From assembly GCA_029560455.1 (NCBI GenBank), contig JAKQKW010000223.1, forward strand, positions 1-5,506: a stretch of 5,506 nucleotides of DNA, given 5' to 3'. Of the stretch, positions 1 to 5,506 are shown piece after piece. How positions within the stretch are numbered: the first letter of the stretch is position 1; each line of letters opens with the position of its first letter. The notes beneath the pieces are model-generated. The model had not been told where the DNA came from. It ran no database searches and saw only the letters and a program-made list of their open reading frames with translations. A program made the translations under genes and the position numbers. The stretch is from Candidatus Rifleibacteriota bacterium. Its GTDB lineage: Bacteria; Riflebacteria; Ozemobacteria; Ozemobacterales; Ozemobacteraceae.

Positions 1-7
1 AGCAGCC

Positions 8-1303
8 ATGAAAGAAAGAAACCTGATCATAATTGCGGTAATCGCTTATCTGGCCCTGGTTTTCGTCGGCTGGGACGACTCAATAGCCACCAGCCCTGAC
101 GGTAGAACCATTCTCACCTTCTGGCACACCTACAACGACCAGGAAGAAGTGATATTACGCGAAATCATCAAAAAATGGGAAACGGGCAACCCGAAGTTCA
201 CCATTCGCCCGGTTCGTATTCCGTTCGATGGCCACAAGCCGAAGCTGCGCACCGCCCTGACGGTTGGTCAGGGCCCCGACATGGCCCGCGTCGACTGGTC
301 ATTCGTCTGTGAACTGGCCCGTAAAAATGCGGTGGTCGACCTCGGAACCCTCGGTTTTGAAAGTATCAGAGCCCAGTATCTGCCGGCCGCCATCGGTTCA
401 TGCAATGTTGGTGGCAAATTCTACGGCCTGCCCGATCAGAGCAACTGTGTTGCGATGTTTTACAACCGCCAGATGTTCAGAGATGCCGGGTTGCTGCCAC
501 CTCAGGCGGAGACTGACAGCGCAGCTGCTGCGCCAGCCGACGAATTTGCCAATGTTCTGCCGAAAACCTGGGAAGAATTCATCGAATTCGGCAAGAAGCT
601 GACCGACGAATCGAAGGGTCAGTATGCCTTTGCGATGCTCAACACCCTGTGGTGGAACCTGACTTTTCTCAATACCTATGGCGCCAGAATCGTTTCTGAA
701 GACGGCACGAAATGTCTGATCGATTCAGAAGCGGCGGTTGGAGCCGTCGAGATGATGGCCAGCCTGTTTGCGAAACATAAAATCGAAGCCGGCGCCTGGC
801 GCCCCGGTGCGATTACCCCTGAACAGGGTTTTGTTAACGGCAAATACGCGATGATCATGATGGGACCCTGGAACCTCGCCAAATTCAAGAATGCCAAGAT
901 GGATTTTGGCGTCGGTCTGATACCAGCCGGCCCGGCCGGCACTTCGACCAATGTTGGCGGCACCGACGTGGTGATTTTCAAGGGTTCGAAGTATGCCGAA
1001 GCCTGTTACAGCTTTCTGACCTTCTTCACCAGTGCCGAAAATCAGGTGCGCTGGTGCACAGAGCTCAATCAGCTGCCGATCAATCTGGGTGCCTACGATC
1101 TGGTCAAGTTCGAAGACCCGCACCTGATGACCTTCATGGAACAGATGAAACACGCCGGCCCGAACCCGGTCGTTAAAGACTTCGGTCTGCTCGAAGACCT
1201 GGTGAACCCCGAAATCGAAGCGGTTCTCTCTGGCCAGAAAAACGCCAAAGACGCGCTCGGCAGCGCCGCCAGGAAAGTTCAGGAACGCCTGCTCGACAGT
1301 TAA
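8..1303 (+). CDS. ABC transporter extracellular solute-binding protein, family 1 (sugar type)
   Basis: This 431-residue protein has the layout of a family 1 (MalE-like) solute-binding protein, which captures a carbohydrate outside the inner membrane and delivers it to ABC permeases. Residues 1-22 are a short basic start (MKER) and a hydrophobic segment. No lipobox cysteine follows, so it is either a Sec-exported protein (possible cleavage after SIA, residue 27) or stays anchored by this segment. Family signatures are LTFWHTYNDQE (36-46), GQGPDMARVD (88-97), GKFYGLPDQSNCVAMFYNR (136-154), PKTWEEF (185-191), FVNGKYAMIMMGPWN (275-289) and GGTDVVIFKGSKYAEA (317-332). The length is normal for the family. 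An Ala-rich insert at about 165-184 separates two motifs that are normally close together. Six cysteines (101, 132, 147, 236, 333, 350) could form disulfides. The ATG at 8 directly precedes the signal-like segment; any ribosome site lies mostly outside the window. A terminator 27 bases after the stop suggests it is the last gene of its unit. The exact substrate cannot be read. Confidence 0.93.
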   Translation: MKERNLIIIAVIAYLALVFVGWDDSIATSPDGRTILTFWHTYNDQEEVILREIIKKWETGNPKFTIRPVRIPFDGHKPKLRTALTVGQGPDMARVDWSFVCELARKNAVVDLGTLGFESIRAQYLPAAIGSCNVGGKFYGLPDQSNCVAMFYNRQMFRDAGLLPPQAETDSAAAAPADEFANVLPKTWEEFIEFGKKLTDESKGQYAFAMLNTLWWNLTFLNTYGARIVSEDGTKCLIDSEAAVGAVEMMASLFAKHKIEAGAWRPGAITPEQGFVNGKYAMIMMGPWNLAKFKNAKMDFGVGLIPAGPAGTSTNVGGTDVVIFKGSKYAEACYSFLTFFTSAENQVRWCTELNQLPINLGAYDLVKFEDPHLMTFMEQMKHAGPNPVVKDFGLLEDLVNPEIEAVLSGQKNAKDALGSAARKVQERLLDS

Positions 1304-1323
1304 CAATCGGTGCAAGCTTGATT

Positions 1324-1376
1324 AAAAAGTTTCACGCGGTTCTCTGAAAGTTCAGAGACCGCGTGAAGTCTTTTTT
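1324..1376. terminator. Rho-independent terminator, probably bidirectional, between convergent genes
   Basis: Positions 1331-1348 pair with 1351-1367 in a stem of about 16-17 base pairs, with a single bulged T near 1340 and a tight loop around 1348-1351. On the + strand a run of six T (1371-1376) follows, which is the classical arrangement for ending the binding-protein transcript. On the - strand the same stem is followed by five T (complement of the A-run at 1324-1328), so it can also stop transcription of the giant gene, whose stop codon lies about 77 bases upstream in that direction. The pairing is read directly from the sequence; bidirectional activity is inferred. Confidence 0.88.
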
Positions 1377-1444
1377 AGATGGCAAACCGGCAAATTTTTA
1401 TGCCCGGAATGTGTACAGGCGGAAATCTTATATGTGACAGAAGA

Positions 1445-4400
1445 TTAGTATTTTTGAATCCAATCATCATTCGCTTCTGGCGACGAAGAAGTCCCGGAAA
1501 TTGCATCAGGGGTAGAGATCGGATCTGATGAAATTGTGTAACTGCCTACCCAATCGCCATTGGTATTACGTATCGACCATTTATTATTAAGCGCGCCAAC
1601 CGGCTGTCCGTCAGAATAAGAGCCGTTGACATAAGCCCCTGCTGCTGTCAGAGTAAAAGCACCCTCCGGTTTGTTATTCTGATAGCTGACCTGTTTGTCC
1701 ACTGGACCATAAAAAGGATGCGTAACACTGACATGTTCAGACCATGTCCCTGACCTGGCTCCCTGCGTGTAGGCACCGGTTATTTTCCAGGAGCCGTCAG
1801 CAAGTGCGTATGATACTTCACCGTTGAGAATTCCAGCGCTGAAGTTATTCTCGGTAGTTGAATAAAGCTCGGTGACGTTCTTGAATACCTTTTTGACCCA
1901 TTTGCCGGTTTTAAGATTGCTCGAATATTCTCCATTCTCAATTTTAACTGTTGACTCATATTCAAGATACAGAGAATGTGTGGCAATACCGTTGCGCTGG
2001 CCACCCACGAAAGTTTCGATATCATAAGCGCAGGTTGCGGTTTCGAATCCTATAGTTCTGATACCGGTTTCAAACGAGTCGATAAATAGATCCTGGTATA
2101 TGTAACTCGTATCAGTAGCCAGGGTTGTGAACTGCGCAGCGCCCGAAGGGGTTTTGTCAATCTTGATGCAATAATCCTGCATAGATTCTTCTGCATAATC
2201 CTTCAAATGCAGGCAACTGACAGGTTGCCCCCCATCTGCGAATTCAATCTGATGGGCAAAGTTTTTGTAATTGCTGGTTTCAAAGGTAGACAGGAATTTT
2301 TTCCAGATCCCGGTTCTGACATTATTTTTGAAAGCGCCTTCCAGGAGGAGTTTTCCGTCTCGATCGTCGTAATGTTTTACCGCTCCGTCTTTCACCGGCA
2401 AAATATTGAATGCATCAGGAACCGGCTCAATCGTTCTTGCACGTTCGGGCAGGTTGCCCTTTTCAAAGCCGGTTATACCAATTTGCCAGGTTTCGCTGCC
2501 AGCAGCGGTTTTGACCCTCCAGATACCTTCTTCTTCCGGGGCTACCAGTACTGCATGGGTGGCAATTGAGAAATCGCCGCACTTGTCATAGACCTTGAAC
2601 GCAAACTCATGCGGCCCTGGAAGCAGTCTGAACGGCGTATACCACTTATAGAATTGCTCTTCATAGCCTGCAAACATGTTTTCATCGTTATTTAGCGGCA
2701 GGCTTAAGATCAGATCGGTCTGAACAGGATAAGGGGTCATGGTATAGCCAGACGAAAAAGTTTCAGAGGCCAGTGTAAATATCAGAAACGGCGGGTTATC
2801 ATCGACCGAAACTTCGACTTTGCTCAAACCCTTGTTCAAGCCTTTTGCATCATCCATCGCCAGTTTAATGCTGTCGGTGCCAGTGGTTGTGCAGGCGTGC
2901 GGGTAGTAACCACCTGCAGGCCATGGCCAGTCTCTGATTTCGTTATTGAGATTTACCGCCCCGGTGACCTTAAGTGTCGGGGTCGCGTTGGCAGAAAATG
3001 TTCTTGAAGCAATTACCAGTGGGCCGAACGGTTCGAAGGTGCTGCCCCATTCACCGATGTTATAGCTCCAGGCCTGCACGATTGCTTTAAGTTCGCCCTG
3101 CATGCCCATCGAAAGGGCGGCGTCAACCTGGCAGGGTTTGTCGGTAGAGACCGTAGCTTCAGATTTGATATATGGTTTGAGAGTAAGCTCAGGGCCGGCC
3201 AGACCGCCGACTTTGAGTGAGTTTTTCATCTCGATGGCAGCTTCATTGGTGAAAGTGCCCTGAAGCTTTGCCTCGAAGATCGGGGTATTTTTGACGCGCC
3301 ATAATAACTGACCATTCCAGCCGCTTTCGCTGAAATAATTCACGCCTGATCTGAAATCGACCCGCATTTTGGTGCCTGCCTTAAGTTCGGCCTCGGCTTT
3401 TAGAGTGAATTTCCATGAGGCGGTTATCTCACGCCCCCAGGTGCCTGGCACCGGGCCAACGAAGAATGGAATCTCATTGTGGGGCAGCAGGATGCCTTCA
3501 ATGGCCGGCATTTCAACCGCGGCTGATGCCAGAAGTTTTAAATAGATGTCACAGGTGGCATAGCCATCAACACGCATTTCAAACTGGGTAATACTGCCAA
3601 AACTGGTAGAAAAGTCGACTACCACATCCGGGTCAAGTTCGAAATTATCAATTTCAAGCGAAAGGTCGCCCAATGACGGATCGGCGGAAATCGGCCGGGT
3701 CAGGCCGGCTCTAAGAGACTGGCGCAGGCCGCCGCGGCGCAGATACATGATTTTAGACTGATAAAGCGGGTCGGAAGGGCTGAGCAAGCGCTCTGACATT
3801 GCAGGCAGCTGCGACATTTTTCCTTTGAAGACGTATTTGCAGGTTTCAAAAACTTCTTCCATCGAAGCCCCGGAAACCGGTACCTGATAAGTGCCGGGGG
3901 CGACAGTTCCTGGCTGGGTCGGGCCGGTGGGCGGTCCCGATGGTGGTAGGGTGCCGCCAATAGCCATCAGCAGGCCAAGTTTAACGCAGAGCGGCTTGTC
4001 GTTATAAACACCGGTTATTATCGAATTCATGCCCAGAGAAATGGTTTCTGTTACTTCAAGTTGCATCATCTTGCTGTTTTCGTCGTAAGACAGAATCTTA
4101 ACTTTTGCCAGGGCGGCTGAGCCGATTTCAAAGGTGTTGGTGGCGAGCTTCCAGTTTGAGTAAATGATCGGGTCGGCAGCTCCGACCGGAGTAGCCTCGA
4201 TTAAAGTCGACCAGGCTAATGTGTGGCCTTCAGAGGCGATGGCAGCTACCTGAAATGAATAAATCTGGTTGTTAACAAAATTTTCGAACAGCAGAATTTT
4301 TTCTGACGTGGAAACCAGTGGCGCCGTCTGGGTTGCGAGTGCCGTACCGGTAGCATAATAGACCTTGTAACTTGCGGCGGCGTCGAGACCATCCCAGCCC

Positions 4401-5506
4401 AGTGCTATGGAGCCACTTCCGACCTGTGCCCACAACCCGAAATGGTTGTTCTGCTGCTGCTCGGTGGCAACGCCGGTATTCGGGTCGACAAAAAACAGCC
4501 GATTGCCGGCTGCAGGATCTTTTATCGAGCAGAGAATTTTGCCGGTGCCAACCTTGTCGTATTCAAGGTAAGAAATTGTGGCCGAAGCGATATCGATTGA
4601 AGAAATTTCAAAGACACTGTTCCAGGTCAGACCGCTGGCAGTGAGTCCGGATGCGAGATCTGTATTTTCCTTGCCGTTCCAGCGAACCAACGCCGGTTTT
4701 CCGGCAAATGAACCGGCGATGACGATTGATCCGTCTCCTGGCAGAATCTGGTTTCCCTGCGGAAGAAATCCATTTGTTCCGGTATTATGAAGGTAGTTTA
4801 AAAGGGCTCCGTCTGTGGTGGAAAATTTGCTGAAAGCAGTGCTGCTTTTTGTCTGGTTTTGCCAGAAAACAAGCGCATAGTCGCCGATGCCCTGACGTAA
4901 AACATTTACCGGCAGCATGCCGGTACCTGAAAGTTGGGTTCCCTGCCAGAATTGTTCTAAGTTTTTCAGCCATGAGTTCAGGCCATGACCGCTGACCGTG
5001 CCATCAGGCGTCGAAATTTCGATTTGCGTATATTTTGTCGGATCGAAGGCCAAAGAACTATTGGTAATGCTCTCAAGAACCTTTGTGTAAACATTTTCGC
5101 CCGGATTTGCAAGCAGAGTTGCTGCGACATTGGCGGCGTTAGTTACCAGATTGGGCTTTGCAATTTTGATCAGTTCTGGGTCGGCGGCAATCGTGAGCAT
5201 GGCGTTGGCGAGAATGTCTGATTCGTGCAGCGAGCCTTTCGGGCTGACAGTGATGGTGTTGTCACCCGGGAAGAGATCGGAAGCACCGTGAAACAGCGAT
5301 TTGCCGCCGATATTGCCGCCGTCGATCGTTATTTCACCGATGGCAGAACCTTCTGGCAGGCCTGTAAAATTTGTGGTGGCCGAGCCATCAGATTGAACAG
5401 TCGCGGTTTTAAGAAAGGTGACGGTCGGGTTTTTTGTATCGCCGGGTTGCAGCAGAGTAATGCGGAAAGTGACTTTTGCGTCAGTGTCAGCGGCCCTGAT
5501 AACGGG
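1445..5506 (-). CDS. Giant multidomain surface/secreted protein with FnIII, Ig-like and MORN-variant repeats (start outside the window)
   Basis: The reading frame is open from the last base of the window to a TAA at 1445-1447, giving 1353 visible residues. The N-terminus, any signal peptide and the promoter lie beyond 5506. The first methionine codon in view, at 5198-5200, is unlikely to be the start, because the 102 codons before it read as a well-formed Ig-like domain. Numbered from the window edge, the order is: Ig-like 11-89, helical patch 93-150, unassigned beta-rich stretch 160-350, FnIII-like 357-440, Pro/Gly linker 518-546, alternating-strand beta region 612-862, Ig-like 867-990, MORN-variant array 1037-1314, and a Ser/Pro/Asp-rich tail to a final Tyr. 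No catalytic motif, LPXTG, PEP-CTERM or transmembrane segment is visible. The domain types point to an extracellular binding or structural role, for example adhesion or surface assembly; this is inferred. The gene is convergent with the transporter gene and shows no operon partner in the window. Confidence 0.9.
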   Translation of the reverse strand, partial: PVIRAADTDAKVTFRITLLQPGDTKNPTVTFLKTATVQSDGSATTNFTGLPEGSAIGEITIDGGNIGGKSLFHGASDLFPGDNTITVSPKGSLHESDILANAMLTIAADPELIKIAKPNLVTNAANVAATLLANPGENVYTKVLESITNSSLAFDPTKYTQIEISTPDGTVSGHGLNSWLKNLEQFWQGTQLSGTGMLPVNVLRQGIGDYALVFWQNQTKSSTAFSKFSTTDGALLNYLHNTGTNGFLPQGNQILPGDGSIVIAGSFAGKPALVRWNGKENTDLASGLTASGLTWNSVFEISSIDIASATISYLEYDKVGTGKILCSIKDPAAGNRLFFVDPNTGVATEQQQNNHFGLWAQVGSGSIALGWDGLDAAASYKVYYATGTALATQTAPLVSTSEKILLFENFVNNQIYSFQVAAIASEGHTLAWSTLIEATPVGAADPIIYSNWKLATNTFEIGSAALAKVKILSYDENSKMMQLEVTETISLGMNSIITGVYNDKPLCVKLGLLMAIGGTLPPSGPPTGPTQPGTVAPGTYQVPVSGASMEEVFETCKYVFKGKMSQLPAMSERLLSPSDPLYQSKIMYLRRGGLRQSLRAGLTRPISADPSLGDLSLEIDNFELDPDVVVDFSTSFGSITQFEMRVDGYATCDIYLKLLASAAVEMPAIEGILLPHNEIPFFVGPVPGTWGREITASWKFTLKAEAELKAGTKMRVDFRSGVNYFSESGWNGQLLWRVKNTPIFEAKLQGTFTNEAAIEMKNSLKVGGLAGPELTLKPYIKSEATVSTDKPCQVDAALSMGMQGELKAIVQAWSYNIGEWGSTFEPFGPLVIASRTFSANATPTLKVTGAVNLNNEIRDWPWPAGGYYPHACTTTGTDSIKLAMDDAKGLNKGLSKVEVSVDDNPPFLIFTLASETFSSGYTMTPYPVQTDLILSLPLNNDENMFAGYEEQFYKWYTPFRLLPGPHEFAFKVYDKCGDFSIATHAVLVAPEEEGIWRVKTAAGSETWQIGITGFEKGNLPERARTIEPVPDAFNILPVKDGAVKHYDDRDGKLLLEGAFKNNVRTGIWKKFLSTFETSNYKNFAHQIEFADGGQPVSCLHLKDYAEESMQDYCIKIDKTPSGAAQFTTLATDTSYIYQDLFIDSFETGIRTIGFETATCAYDIETFVGGQRNGIATHSLYLEYESTVKIENGEYSSNLKTGKWVKKVFKNVTELYSTTENNFSAGILNGEVSYALADGSWKITGAYTQGARSGTWSEHVSVTHPFYGPVDKQVSYQNNKPEGAFTLTAAGAYVNGSYSDGQPVGALNNKWSIRNTNGDWVGSYTISSDPISTPDAISGTSSSPEANDDWIQKY
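1565..2398 (-). repeat. Degenerate MORN-variant (YwqK-type) repeat array encoded at the C-terminus
   Basis: Visible residues 1037-1314 repeat the theme 'G-x-(Y/F)-x-x-(N/G)-x-(R/K)-x-G-x-W'. The clearest units are LEGAFKNNVRTGIWKKF (ending near 2300), ENGEYSSNLKTGKWVKK (near 1900-1935), ITGAYTQGARSGTWSEH (near 1733-1783) and the weaker VNGSYSDGQPVGALNNKW (near 1577-1630). A partial unit, FVGGQRNGIATHSLYLEYE, lies near 1950-2020. This matches the MORN-variant motif found in YwqK-like proteins, usually preceded by a strand ending in DG. Between the first and second clear units is a stretch of about 100 residues with eroded repeats. The function of such arrays outside the cell is not established; they build extended beta-hairpin sheets. 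Confidence 0.75.
2537..2908 (-). other. Second Ig-like domain before the MORN array
   Basis: Visible residues 867-990 start with a strand containing SIKLAMDDAKGLNKGLSKVE and continue with VSVDDNPPF. They end with LLPGPHEFAFKVYDKCGD and a closing strand THAVLVAP. The pairing of a 'KVEVSVDD' strand with a 'PGPHEFAFKVYDKxGD' strand is a common signature of bacterial Ig-like or cadherin-like sandwich domains. The insert between the two halves (about residues 913-955) is longer than usual, so boundaries are approximate. Confidence 0.5.
2921..3673 (-). other. Large alternating-strand beta region, family unassigned
   Basis: Visible residues 612-862 consist almost wholly of alternating polar and hydrophobic strands, such as LSLEIDNFELDPDVVVDF, TQFEMRVDGYATCDIYLKLL, ASWKFTLKAEAELKAGTKMR and VDAALSMGMQGELKAIVQAW. 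A recurrent element is a Pro-rich turn (IPFFVGPVPGTW) followed by long amphipathic strands. The look is that of an elongated beta-sheet or beta-solenoid structure as found in some large bacterial surface proteins. I cannot name a family and see no enzymatic motif. Confidence 0.45.
3869..3955 (-). other. Proline/glycine-rich interdomain linker
   Basis: Visible residues 518-546 are dominated by Pro, Gly and Thr (for example LPPSGPPTGPTQPGT) and contain no predicted strand or helix. They separate the FnIII-containing N-terminal half from the large beta-rich central region. The underlying DNA is visibly more GC-rich than the flanking coding sequence, as expected from Pro and Gly codons. Confidence 0.7.
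4187..4438 (-). other. Fibronectin type III-like domain in the giant protein
   Basis: Visible residues 357-440 carry the FnIII hallmarks: a strand with a conserved Trp (GSIALGWDGLDAAASYKVYY), in which the W is followed by a loop and an aromatic YKVYY strand, then the later strand IYSFQVAAIASEG and a closing strand ending EATPVG. The length of about 84 residues fits one FnIII module. In bacterial extracellular proteins such modules usually act as spacers or binding units. Confidence 0.72.
5240..5476 (-). other. N-terminal Ig-like beta domain in the giant protein
   Basis: Visible residues 11-89 alternate short hydrophobic strands with Gly/Asp/Thr turns. They include VTFRITLL near the front, a turn of the form TGLPEGSAIGEITIDG, and a closing LFPGDNTITVSP. 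The pattern of an internal LPEG turn and a final PGxNTxTV strand is typical of the Ig-like or carboxypeptidase-regulatory-like modules that precede larger regions in bacterial surface lipoproteins. The exact family is not assignable by eye. The domain lies entirely upstream of the first visible ATG, which is the main reason for extending the gene to the window edge. Confidence 0.5.

Noticed and set aside
264..602. A 112-codon open frame on the + strand inside the binding-protein gene
   Set aside because: It overlaps a conserved coding frame and its product has no recognisable motif; it is a frame-shifted shadow.
725..1315. A 196-codon open frame on the - strand opposite the binding-protein gene
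   Set aside because: It lies entirely antisense to a well-supported family member apart from a few bases, its translation is rich in His, Phe and Gly without domain logic, and it would run through the stop region of the real gene. It is a shadow frame.
1387..1407. A possible second hairpin (CCGG...CCGG) after the terminator
   Set aside because: Only four or five pairs form, with a bulge and an AT-rich loop of about ten bases, and no T-run follows on either strand.
1445..2398. YwqK-type toxin-antitoxin antitoxin as the identity of the C-terminal region
   Set aside because: The repeat resemblance is real, but the region is part of one continuous giant reading frame with no separate start and no toxin gene next to it, so a toxin-antitoxin role is not supported.
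2207..2569. A 120-codon + strand open frame opposite the giant gene
   Set aside because: It is antisense to the Ig-like/MORN coding region, which has clear protein-level repeats in the - frame. No family resemblance or ribosome site supports it.
4372..4790. Two overlapping short + strand open frames (4372-4644 and 4578-4790)
   Set aside because: Both are antisense to the FnIII and adjacent regions and have Arg/Cys/Pro-rich translations typical of non-coding frames.

Overview
The window holds two convergent protein genes separated by a 141-base gap with one strong hairpin. The left gene (+ strand, 8-1303) is complete and encodes a family 1 extracellular solute-binding protein, the substrate-capture subunit of an ABC importer, most likely for a sugar or oligosaccharide. 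The right gene (- strand) ends at 1445 and stays open in one frame to the last base, so it is the C-terminal part (1353 residues visible) of a larger surface or secreted protein whose start lies beyond 5506.

Layout: 1-7 is leader sequence too short to interpret. 8-1303 is the binding protein. 1324-1376 is a rho-independent terminator with an A-run on one side and a T-run on the other, so it can serve both genes. 1377-1444 shows nothing convincing. 1445-5506 is the giant gene. From its N-terminal side it shows an Ig-like beta domain, a helical patch, a beta-rich stretch without family assignment, a fibronectin type III-like domain, a proline/glycine-rich linker, a long region of alternating beta strands, a second Ig-like domain, and a C-terminal array of degenerate MORN-variant repeats followed by a Ser/Pro/Asp-rich tail with no recognisable sorting signal.

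Nothing in the sequence ties the two genes functionally: they are on opposite strands and share only the terminator. The binding protein is probably the last gene of a transporter operon entering from the left. Both proteins are predicted to act outside the cytoplasmic membrane, the first from its hydrophobic N-terminus and the second from its domain types.

The organism is bacterial. The binding protein lacks a lipobox cysteine, which fits a Gram-negative-type envelope better than a Gram-positive one. Moderate GC and a giant FnIII/MORN mosaic suggest a free-living, perhaps uncultured, heterotroph. Riflebacteria-like bacteria came to mind, but this is an impression and cannot be established here. 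I see no mobile element, CRISPR array, RNA gene or phage gene. The best candidate for something undescribed is the giant mosaic protein.
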